NCBI GenBank assembly: GCA_020848995.1
Contig: JADLHA010000038.1
Location: 1-64,000, forward strand
Source of the DNA: Saprospiraceae bacterium
Lineage (GTDB): Bacteria; Bacteroidota; Bacteroidia; Chitinophagales; Saprospiraceae
Reading direction: 5' to 3'
Length of the DNA: 64,000 bases
Part shown: positions 52,746 through 60,039 of the stretch, one piece after another
Layout of the letters: every line of letters begins with the position of its first letter
Numbering within the stretch: the stretch's first letter is position 1
Position numbers and translations under genes: made by a program
The notes under the pieces: model-generated
The model's input: only the letters and a program-made list of their open reading frames with translations
Database searches by the model: none
What the model was told of the DNA's origin: nothing

Positions 52746-55700
52746 TTAGAAGTCAAGCCCCAGGGAAAACAGCCACCTGGGTTGACGCAAGCCAGCGTCT
52801 TCAATTTTCCAGGCATGGTCAACGCGAAGAAAGTAGCCAAAGAGAGAGGTCCTGAAGCCAAAACCGGTACCCGCAATCCAGGGATCCCTTCTGTAACTCA
52901 GGCTCACTTCGACGACAGGGTTCTGAGCAAAGAAGTCAGTAGTTCCTGAAGCTTCAATTTTGGGGAGGAATCCGTCCCACACGACGGCTGCGTCACAAAA
53001 GGCGATGAACTGGAAATTGCGAAGCAGATTGTTTTTCCATGGGTGAAAATATTGAAATACGGGCATCCTGAATTCTGCAGTGTATCCGAAAGCGGAAGAG
53101 CCTCGTCGTGCACCGTAATCGTGACCCCTGACTTCAGTGGCCAGTGCTGAGTATACGTATTCTCCTGTTGTGCGGAGGGGCATGGTCGACGCATAGCGCG
53201 GGAGCAGCCAGTTATCCGTGCCACCGGTGTGGTACAGGATTCGTTCCCGACCAAAGCTTGCATACGCGAAGGCACGCTGCGACAAGCTGGATTTTTCGAA
53301 TAGCGTATGATGGTATCGGGCGTCAACTCCGGCTACCAACAAGGCACCGGGAAAGAAGCGGGATGTGCGGCCGGTGGCAAGTTCAAATCGCTTAGACATT
53401 TCAAAAAACAGTTTCAATTGCCATCCTGTGCGAATGTTGAGCGAAAGATCAAGTGCATTGTCGAATACCAGTTCGATCCTGGTCCCAATGCGTTGTTGAG
53501 ATATATCGGTGGAATCGAATAGTGTTCCCGGACTTGTAGACAGGTAGCGTATGCGATCGTTGCGAACGGTGGTGATGGCCTTCAAAGCGGTGTAATGGGA
53601 AAAAGGATAACTGGCGCTGTGTGAAAGCAACCAGGTAGCTCGTTCCTGCTGAAGATCTTCACGTTGAAAATCGGCGACTGGATCCTTTTGTCTGCCATAA
53701 TGTAAGGTGAGGCGTTGGTCAACGCGTCGACGGCGCTGTTCGAAGCTCAGATAGGCTTCGATTCCATTGAACGTAGTAGGAATCCTCAGGCCACTTTCAA
53801 GGAGATAGTTTTCGAGTACTTCGGCAATGCGGGCTTTAAAGAGAACTCCCAACTCAGGGGTATTGAATTCTGCAGAGCTTACCGAGTAGGCTTGAAGTTG
53901 AGAGACCAATAGCTCATTGTTGAGGGAAGTTGAAAAATCTTCGACCAGAAATCGGTCCCGGTAGGCAATTGCGAGGTTGCTGTTGAAGGTTTGTATGGAC
54001 GGGAGGGATGATTGAAGAAGTGCTGGGTTGATTGAAGAGGGGGGACGGATGTTGCGTTTCTTTTTTTGTTGAAATTCTGTATAGAGCGCAGCCAGATTAG
54101 GGGGATTGCCAAAGGGAGATTGAAAATAAGCCGTGTCGGGCTCATGAAAACCAGGATCAGGAGATGGTTTTGCAAGAGAATCAACAGGAACGGGAAAATG
54201 GGCGGGGGAGCGTATGGGCTGCAAAAAACTAACATCCGTTAGTTTTTCTGAATGGAGAAAAATCTTGTTCAAATGGTGGAAGACGGGATAGAGTTGAACC
54301 CCGTCGCGGGTGGAGAGAATCATTTCGGGATTGTCATCCAGCGCTAATTCGTGCAGTTGGCCTTCGCGTAAGAGCAACCATTGTTTAGTGTTTGCACGTT
54401 CCATTTCCAACAGGATATCGCGGTCAATCGCCTGCCATTGGATTACGGAGTTGCCGTCGGTGCTGACGAGCAGCGTTGGGGTGGGTTTATCCTGGCTGGA
54501 AGGTAAGGCTGGAAGTCTGTAAAGGGCAAAAGGTGCAAGGGCATTCTGAGAGCCTGGGCTGGAAATTGAATTGTCGGGCGAGCGGTTGGAGCGGAAGACC
54601 AAGGAAGAGCCGGAGTCTGTACGGAACAGGCGAACGTCTAGATCATCCCAGCGGTCGTCTGTCAGTTTGTTGTATTGCCGCGTTTTTACAGAATAAAGGA
54701 GAATATCTGAAAAGCCGTTGGTGTTGGCAGACAAAGCGAAAAGGTCTTTTTCCAGGTGTGTAGCGGAATAGACCCTTTGGATGTCTTCAGGTAGAAGGTG
54801 TAGGTGGGATTTTGCATTGGGATCCAGGGTTCGGAGGTAAACGCGGTTCCTTTTCTCGTAGAGGATGCTGATGGCTTTTCGGTCCTGATGTTGGAGCACA
54901 AGGGGATAATTATTGTCGGGTGGGTACAATTTAGACTTGCTTCCCGTTGCAAAGAGCGTGTGCAATTTGCCGGTTTCCGGGTCCAGTGTTCGAAGGCGTT
55001 TGCGACCGAATTGGTTGGTGCCGAGGAGGATGAGATGGCCATTGTACAAGGAAGGAGATACATCGCAGACGGTTTCCTCCGGTTTGAATCGGATCTTTTT
55101 GCCACCGGAAACCCATGAGTTGGATCCGGTAAGATTGGAATACCAGGTTTGCCATTCAGCTTCCAGCATTTCGAGAGTCTGGGAGAAGACGACTTGGGCT
55201 GCGTCTTTGGCGTCTTTATGGATGCGCGTGATGTAGAGCCAATTGGAAATGGATTGTTCGCCATAATGGTGTACGATGAAATTCCAGAAGGAGACTCCTG
55301 CAAGAGATGGGTATCGGGCAGAAAATTTCCTGAAACGTTGGCCTTTCCAGTGTTGGAGAAAGTCTCTTTCAGTTTGCTGATCCCAACCGTAAGTGAGGTA
55401 GCGAAGCAAGCCTTCTTCAAACCAGGCATCGAGTTTAAAGTCGACCACTTGTTGGACGGCATCCTGCAGGGCTGTTCCATCAAAAAAGGAAGCAAAATAC
55501 AGTTGGATGAGGCCGCTTCGCAGGGAATTCCTCAAATCGCTGTGGTTGCCATCGAAGAACAGCAGAATTTTTTGGCCTTTGAGCCTCGGCTGGGTTTTCC
55601 ATTTTTTTTCAGGCCAGATTCCGTCGAGGTTGATGTTTGTTTGAGCATGATCTGATGGATCGGCATACAGGACAAGCTCAATTTTATCCCGAAGGTGGAA

Positions 55701-55952
55701 TTCAAAGAGCTTCTGTATGGCTTTGTTTTCCGATTCGGCAATCTCTGTAATGAATTTGGCAGATTCCCTGGATTTGCCGTAGTAGTAGACCACAAAATGG
55801 GGGGTTTCGTACTGCCACCAGTTAAATTGGTCGTCCGTGTACTGGATCTTATTTTTGCCAAAGAGTTCCCGGGAATTTTGTGCAATGCCGGATACAGCCG
55901 TGAACCACAGGCACAAGCACGTCCACCGAATTCCAAGGCGTAACACCGTCAT
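52746..55952 (-). CDS. TolB-like propeller plus outer-membrane barrel protein
   Basis: About 1068 residues from ATG 55952 (MTVLRLGIRWTCLCLWFTAVSGIAQ signal peptide); 43 more codons are open upstream into the divergent MBL gene. After the signal come a peptidase-MA-like segment (TPHFVVYYYGKSRESAKFI, then WFEEGLLRYLTYGWDQQ; the zinc HExxH is not obvious), a TolB/PD40-like beta-propeller region (about residues 330-620), and a C-terminal BamA-like barrel (about 760-1068) ending in FSLGLDF, the typical terminal aromatic. Likely an outer-membrane protein with a large periplasmic part. Confidence 0.75.
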   Translation of the reverse strand: MTVLRLGIRWTCLCLWFTAVSGIAQNSRELFGKNKIQYTDDQFNWWQYETPHFVVYYYGKSRESAKFITEIAESENKAIQKLFEFHLRDKIELVLYADPSDHAQTNINLDGIWPEKKWKTQPRLKGQKILLFFDGNHSDLRNSLRSGLIQLYFASFFDGTALQDAVQQVVDFKLDAWFEEGLLRYLTYGWDQQTERDFLQHWKGQRFRKFSARYPSLAGVSFWNFIVHHYGEQSISNWLYITRIHKDAKDAAQVVFSQTLEMLEAEWQTWYSNLTGSNSWVSGGKKIRFKPEETVCDVSPSLYNGHLILLGTNQFGRKRLRTLDPETGKLHTLFATGSKSKLYPPDNNYPLVLQHQDRKAISILYEKRNRVYLRTLDPNAKSHLHLLPEDIQRVYSATHLEKDLFALSANTNGFSDILLYSVKTRQYNKLTDDRWDDLDVRLFRTDSGSSLVFRSNRSPDNSISSPGSQNALAPFALYRLPALPSSQDKPTPTLLVSTDGNSVIQWQAIDRDILLEMERANTKQWLLLREGQLHELALDDNPEMILSTRDGVQLYPVFHHLNKIFLHSEKLTDVSFLQPIRSPAHFPVPVDSLAKPSPDPGFHEPDTAYFQSPFGNPPNLAALYTEFQQKKKRNIRPPSSINPALLQSSLPSIQTFNSNLAIAYRDRFLVEDFSTSLNNELLVSQLQAYSVSSAEFNTPELGVLFKARIAEVLENYLLESGLRIPTTFNGIEAYLSFEQRRRRVDQRLTLHYGRQKDPVADFQREDLQQERATWLLSHSASYPFSHYTALKAITTVRNDRIRYLSTSPGTLFDSTDISQQRIGTRIELVFDNALDLSLNIRTGWQLKLFFEMSKRFELATGRTSRFFPGALLVAGVDARYHHTLFEKSSLSQRAFAYASFGRERILYHTGGTDNWLLPRYASTMPLRTTGEYVYSALATEVRGHDYGARRGSSAFGYTAEFRMPVFQYFHPWKNNLLRNFQFIAFCDAAVVWDGFLPKIEASGTTDFFAQNPVVEVSLSYRRDPWIAGTGFGFRTSLFGYFLRVDHAWKIEDAGLRQPRWLFSLGLDF
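54228..54243. repeat. Iterated 16-bp palindrome (ACTAACA-TC-CGTTAGT)
   Basis: Single arm mismatch from a perfect dyad. It lies inside the propeller/barrel gene (encoding LTDV), flanked by A and T runs that extend the dyad. Confidence 0.6.
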
Positions 55953-55976
55953 ACGTATTGCAAAATAGAGATTCCC

Positions 55977-56618
55977 ATGCAAATAGCGACCTTCTGCTTC
56001 AATCCCTTTTGTGAGAACACTTACATCGTGTATAACGAAGGAGGCGAGGCCTGGATTATTGATCCCGGGTGTATGACCCACACCGAAGAGGCTACTATCG
56101 TAGATTTTCTGGAATCAAAGGGACTTCGACCGGTCAGGATGTTGTTGACTCATGCCCACATCGACCACATATTGGGCTGTGCGTTTTTTGGCGAGCAATA
56201 TGGAATGCTGGCAGAGATGCATGTGCGGGAAGAGGCCCTGATGCAAGCGGCTGTGGGCATTGCGGGGATGTACGGCATTCCTTACAGGGCGGCACCGTGG
56301 TCAAAGGACTATTTATACGAAGGACAGGAGCTCTTCCTGGGACAACAGCGCTGGACAGCCCTATGGTGCCCGGGACACAGTCCGGGGAGCCTTTGCTTTT
56401 ACCAGAAGGAGGAATCGATCCTGATTGCAGGTGACGTCCTCTTTGAGGGGAGCATTGGAAGGACGGATTTGCCTGGGGGGGATCATGAAGCGCTCATCAG
56501 GAGCATCCGGGAGAAGTTGTTTGTCCTCGATAACTCGACAAAGGTGCTGCCCGGGCATGGTGGGTCAACGACCATAGGAAGGGAAAAAATGACGAACCCT
56601 TTTCTCCAAGAGGTATAG
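55977..56618 (+). CDS. Metallo-beta-lactamase-fold hydrolase (glyoxalase II-like)
   Basis: 213 residues. Metal motif THAHIDH at about residues 58-64, further His in CPGHSPGS, bridging Asp in AGDVLFEGSIGRTDLPGG, and last His in VLPGHGGSTTIG. Matches the glyoxalase II / YcbL-type thioesterase group. Likely a cytosolic hydroxyacylglutathione-like or persulfide hydrolase. It is divergent from the barrel gene (24 bases) and is followed 5 bases after its stop by a parS-like site. Confidence 0.88.
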   Translation: MQIATFCFNPFCENTYIVYNEGGEAWIIDPGCMTHTEEATIVDFLESKGLRPVRMLLTHAHIDHILGCAFFGEQYGMLAEMHVREEALMQAAVGIAGMYGIPYRAAPWSKDYLYEGQELFLGQQRWTALWCPGHSPGSLCFYQKEESILIAGDVLFEGSIGRTDLPGGDHEALIRSIREKLFVLDNSTKVLPGHGGSTTIGREKMTNPFLQEV

Positions 56619-56623
56619 GGGAT

Positions 56624-56639
56624 TGTTCCACGTGGAACA
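56624..56639. promoter_or_regulatory. parS-like ParB-binding site 1
   Basis: TGTTCCACGTGGAACA, a perfect 16-bp palindrome fitting the bacterial parS consensus TGTTNCACGTGNAACA. It is intergenic, 59 bases from site 2. Confidence 0.85.
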
Positions 56640-56680
56640 GAATTAAGAAAAGGCATTATTGTTCGGGAAGGGCATAAAAA

Positions 56681-56700
56681 AAGGTTCCACGTGGAACCTT
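56681..56700. promoter_or_regulatory. parS-like ParB-binding site 2
   Basis: A perfect 20-bp palindrome, AAGGTTCCACGTGGAACCTT. Its central 14 bases equal those of site 1, with outer G/C in place of T/A. A terminator role is possible because of the short A and T ends, but the shared core with site 1 argues for ParB binding. Confidence 0.78.
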
Positions 56701-56736
56701 GGAAAGAAGAAGTTAGGAATTGGGATAAAAGGGCAA

Positions 56737-57789
56737 TCAGGATCGGGCCATTACCCATTTGGCTATGCTGGGAGCGAGTTCCTTTTGGGATTTGGCCCCG
56801 ACGAAAACCCCGATATGTCCACCTGGAAAAGCATAGTGTTGTTTGTCGTCGGTTCCGACAAAATCCATGACTGCTGTGGTCGATTGATTCGGGATGATGT
56901 TGTCTTCGGTTGCATAGACGTTCAGGAAGGGTACGGTCATGTTCTTTAGGTCGACCCGGCGTCCACCCAGTTCAAAGGTTCCCTTGACCAGCTTATTGCC
57001 CTGAAAAAGGTCTTTGATGTACTTCCGGTACATCTCGCCCGAGAGATCCGGGCAGTCGTTTTTCCATTTTTCCATTCTCAGAAAATTGGCAAGTTTGTCC
57101 TGGTCTTCAACCATTTCGAGCACCCCAAAGTATTTGGCGACGTCCATACTTGGCTTGAGCATGCTAAATGCGCTGTTGAGCATTTCTGCACCCACTACCC
57201 CAACCGTGTCTACCATGGTGTCGACGTCGAGGTGTTTTGCCCAGTTGTAAAGCATGTTGCAATTGGCATCCTCAAAATCGTAAGGAGCTACGAAGGTGGT
57301 AAGGGTTTTGAATTTTTCCGGGTGCAATGCAGCATAGATCATGCTGAATAAGCCACCCTGACAGATTCCCATCATGTGGATCTTGTCGACCTTGTGCCGC
57401 CTGCGAATGAAATCGATGGCATCCCCAAGATAGCCCAGGATGTAGTCTTCCATCGTCAGGTACTTATCGGCTTTGGTCGGATAGCCCCAATCCATAATGT
57501 AAATGTCGAGGCCTTCCTCCAGAAGCTTGGCCATGAGGCTGCGATCCGGCTGCAGGTCCAGAACATCCTGGCGATTCATGATGGCAAAAGACACCAAAAC
57601 CGGAATGTCGCATTTGGCCGGAGTCGTGCGTATGTATCTGAACATCTTGACCTTATCGCATTCCCAAACCAGTTCTTTCGGAGTGGTGGCGACTTCGACC
57701 TCTTCAATTTGGCGGAGGGTTGTGTAACCCTTCTGCATTTTTTCCTGAATGGTGAGAAATTCCTGAAAAATAGAACCCGTGTTAACCAT
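56737..57789 (-). CDS. phaC: Class III polyhydroxyalkanoate synthase subunit PhaC
   Basis: 350 residues, the class III length. It polymerises (R)-3-hydroxyacyl-CoA, acting with PhaE at the granule surface. The lipase-like box GICQGG carries the catalytic Cys (about Cys143). The triad is completed by Asp in YATEDNIIP (about 296) and His in PGGHIGVF (about 325). It follows phaE after a 78-base gap that holds a terminator and its own -7 box. Downstream are the parS-like sites. Confidence 0.93.
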   Translation of the reverse strand: MVNTGSIFQEFLTIQEKMQKGYTTLRQIEEVEVATTPKELVWECDKVKMFRYIRTTPAKCDIPVLVSFAIMNRQDVLDLQPDRSLMAKLLEEGLDIYIMDWGYPTKADKYLTMEDYILGYLGDAIDFIRRRHKVDKIHMMGICQGGLFSMIYAALHPEKFKTLTTFVAPYDFEDANCNMLYNWAKHLDVDTMVDTVGVVGAEMLNSAFSMLKPSMDVAKYFGVLEMVEDQDKLANFLRMEKWKNDCPDLSGEMYRKYIKDLFQGNKLVKGTFELGGRRVDLKNMTVPFLNVYATEDNIIPNQSTTAVMDFVGTDDKQHYAFPGGHIGVFVGAKSQKELAPSIAKWVMARS

Positions 57790-57809
57790 GTGTTTTTAAA
57801 ATTGAGGCC

Positions 57810-57817
57810 CAAAAATA
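57810..57817 (-). promoter_or_regulatory. -7 promoter box for phaC
   Basis: TATTTTTG on the minus strand, exact TAnnTTTG match, predicting a leader of about 17 nt. It overlaps the T-run of the phaE terminator. Confidence 0.5.
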
Positions 57818-57845
57818 AAAAAGCCCGAATGGAGATTCAGGCTTT
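57811..57845 (-). terminator. Intrinsic terminator between phaE and phaC
   Basis: Stem AAAGCCCGAAT/ATTCAGGCTTT with a GGAG loop (57820-57845) and one mismatch. The A-rich plus strand at 57811-57820 gives the T-run of the minus transcript. It lies 23 bases after the phaE stop. Confidence 0.8.
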
Positions 57846-57867
57846 ATTCGATAAAACGATGCAATTC

Positions 57868-59340
57868 TTACTTCTTGCGGGAAGGTTTGGCTTCACCCGT
57901 TTCTGCAGGGTCCTGGTTTCCCAGGCTGCGCTCGAGGTTACGGACCATTTTCTTGAGCTCATAGAGGTTTTTGTAGACCTCGTCCATCTCGGTGCGGGTG
58001 GCAACGGGAAGGTTGGCGAAAAACATTTTCTCCATCTGGATGTCGAGTTCCTTCTTAATTGAAAGCTGAAGGCTGCTGACTTCCGTCATGAGTTTGCTGT
58101 AGGAATCGCCCTGGAACATTTTGGTGAAGTGCTCGTCGCCGAGGACCATCCACTCCTGGAACAACTTGACCATGCTGTCAACAGACTCACCCTTTTTCAA
58201 GCGGTCCGTTACGCGGTTGGCAAGCGCATCCATGACGCGGATCCCCTCCTGGTAGATCATGTACTGAAGTTCGTTGTTTTTCAGGCTGAGCAAGGCCATC
58301 TTATCGTACAACTCGTTCCACACTTTGGCGTTCTTCACGTTGCTGTTCTCCTCAAACAAGCGGGACACCGGGGAGCTGGCCTCCACCATGGCCTGTTTCC
58401 AGTTGGTGTAAAACTCAACCATTTGCTGGAAGGGGCTGACGGACATCCAGGGCTGCTGGAATGCTTGCGAGCGGAATTGGTGCAGGTTGTTGAGGCCCAT
58501 TTCTGAAAACTGCTTCATTTGCTCGACAAACTGGCGGTTCATGACGTCCATCTGCTTCCGGCTCTCGTCGGGAAGGAAGCTGAAGAAACTATCCAGAAAA
58601 GCCTTGTATTTGTCGGCGTTGAACTGCTCTTTGTATCGCTCGAAGCTAAAGGCATTTTGATGCATGGCAGTAAACAGAGGAGCCCAAAGGTCGTAGAACT
58701 GACGCATCCCCGAAGCCATCTTCTGCATGCCCTGGAATGACTCGGCTGCCGTAGTGTTTGGCATTTGCTTCCACCAATCGCCGTAGGCAGACTGCATCAG
58801 CTCCATATAGGATTTTACAAAGGGCGACCACTGCGAAGCCTGTTCGGTCCACTGCTTCTGAAATCCGTTGCCCTGCATAAAAGGATTGGATTTCATCAAC
58901 TGGAAAAAGGGTTCAGCATTCATGTTGTTGCTCATGAAGCCGTTCATCTGGTTATTCCAGTTTTGCCAAAAGTTCATCCAGTCCGCCGGCTGTCCGGAAA
59001 ATGCTTTCGCATTGTCCTGCTGGCTCTGCTGGAAAGTCGTCTTGGCCCAGTTCATCTGGTTTTCAAACCAATGCTGGAAAAAGTTTTTTACGGAATCGGT
59101 GGTTTCTTGCATTTTTTCGGCAGTCTGGTTCATTTGTTGGTTGGCCATTTCCAAAACACCGGCCTGAGCATGCAGGGCCTCTTTGTAAATTTTGTTGCCT
59201 TTGTCGAGGGTCTCCTGTACCGCAGGAACGTCTTTGGTCAGCTGGCGCGTGGCATCGACAAATTGATCGACCACTTTGGCCTGCGTTTCGACTACTAAAT
59301 CTACGAGGTTTTTGGATTTGTTGCTTTTGTTCGTTGACAT
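57868..59340 (-). CDS. phaE: Class III PHA synthase subunit PhaE
   Basis: 490 residues, longer than the about 350-370 residues of Chromatium PhaE. It activates PhaC; it has no catalytic site itself. Sequence is helical, rich in Met, Gln, Asn, Trp and Phe, with repeated QxMxxF-type segments (for example WMNFWQNWNNQMNGFM) and a predicted amphipathic, granule-surface style. The C-terminal part (NNELQYMIYQEGIRVMDAL ... LVMTEVSSLQLSIKKELD) aligns with the PhaE core. A -7 box precedes the ATG; a terminator follows. Confidence 0.87.
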   Translation of the reverse strand: MSTNKSNKSKNLVDLVVETQAKVVDQFVDATRQLTKDVPAVQETLDKGNKIYKEALHAQAGVLEMANQQMNQTAEKMQETTDSVKNFFQHWFENQMNWAKTTFQQSQQDNAKAFSGQPADWMNFWQNWNNQMNGFMSNNMNAEPFFQLMKSNPFMQGNGFQKQWTEQASQWSPFVKSYMELMQSAYGDWWKQMPNTTAAESFQGMQKMASGMRQFYDLWAPLFTAMHQNAFSFERYKEQFNADKYKAFLDSFFSFLPDESRKQMDVMNRQFVEQMKQFSEMGLNNLHQFRSQAFQQPWMSVSPFQQMVEFYTNWKQAMVEASSPVSRLFEENSNVKNAKVWNELYDKMALLSLKNNELQYMIYQEGIRVMDALANRVTDRLKKGESVDSMVKLFQEWMVLGDEHFTKMFQGDSYSKLMTEVSSLQLSIKKELDIQMEKMFFANLPVATRTEMDEVYKNLYELKKMVRNLERSLGNQDPAETGEAKPSRKK

Positions 59341-59380
59341 GTGGGAAATTTTAATGAATGGATTGCTTTTCTTTGTGCCG

Positions 59381-59388
59381 CAAACATA
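59381..59388 (-). promoter_or_regulatory. -7 promoter box for phaE
   Basis: TATGTTTG on the minus strand, exact TAnnTTTG match, with a predicted leader of about 37 nt. Confidence 0.55.
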
Positions 59389-59437
59389 TTACAATAACCA
59401 TCGCAAAACTGCTAAGGAATTATTAATAATCGTTAAT

Positions 59438-59878
59438 ATGCTAAAAACAGGAGATCAGTTCCGCCATCGTTTCCGCTACTCACAGGAAGACGTTGAGCAA
59501 TATGCACGCGTTTCAGGAGACGTAAATCCGCTGCACATCGACCCGGAGGCAGGTCGCGCCAGCATGTTCGGACGCAACATCATGCACGGGTTCCTCGGAG
59601 CTTCCGTATTCACCAAAATTTTCGGAGCACTCTGGATGGCTGACGGACACGTCTATCTGGAACAGACCCTCAAGTGGCATCGTCCGATGTTTGCCGATGT
59701 GGAATACGAAGCCGTAATAACGGTTGTCGAGATCTTCCCTGGAAAAAACCGCGTCCGCTACGATTGCGCCGTATACGATCCGGCTACCGGCGACAAAACC
59801 ATTTCCGGAGAAGCCCTGTTGCTCAATAAAAAGCAATACGTTTGGCCGGAAGGGACGGAGGATGCAACCAAGAACTAA
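59438..59878 (+). CDS. phaJ: MaoC-like (R)-specific enoyl-CoA hydratase
   Basis: 147 residues from ATG 59438; the open frame extends upstream into the divergent phaE promoter. A hot-dog fold hydratase with the signature YARVSGDVNPLHIDPE, in which Asp28 and His33 are the catalytic dyad, then NIMHGFL. It converts trans-2-enoyl-CoA from beta-oxidation into (R)-3-hydroxyacyl-CoA, the substrate of PhaC. Divergent from phaE, consistent with one PHA module. The stop codon is inside the iterated palindrome at 59874. Confidence 0.88.
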   Translation: MLKTGDQFRHRFRYSQEDVEQYARVSGDVNPLHIDPEAGRASMFGRNIMHGFLGASVFTKIFGALWMADGHVYLEQTLKWHRPMFADVEYEAVITVVEIFPGKNRVRYDCAVYDPATGDKTISGEALLLNKKQYVWPEGTEDATKN

Positions 59879-59891
59879 CGCACGTTAGTTC
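59872..59891. repeat. Iterated palindrome, best copy, at the phaJ stop codon
   Basis: ACTAACG-CA-CGTTAGT (59874-59889), a perfect 7-bp dyad around CA, extended by AG/CT and further by CCA and TGG to a near 26-bp dyad. The TAA of phaJ is in the left arm. No T-run follows, so it is not a standard terminator. Confidence 0.8.
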
Positions 59892-59950
59892 TTGGCGACG
59901 TTTCAACCAGCAGGAACATGCATGGCCGTTGTTGCTGAATGGGGAGCATT

Positions 59951-59982
59951 AAAAAAGGTCCGGGGGTTATGTCGGACCTTTT
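59951..59982 (-). terminator. Terminator between phaJ and the metalloprotease gene
   Basis: Stem AAAGGTCCG/CGGACCTTT with a 10-base loop, with an A-run to the left (T-run for the minus transcript) and a short T-run to the right. It can serve both convergent genes. Confidence 0.8.
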
Positions 59983-60039
59983 CGATTTGCCGGGAATGAA
60001 CCCGGCAAGGGATGATTTAGGGTGTTATTGTCGAACCCA

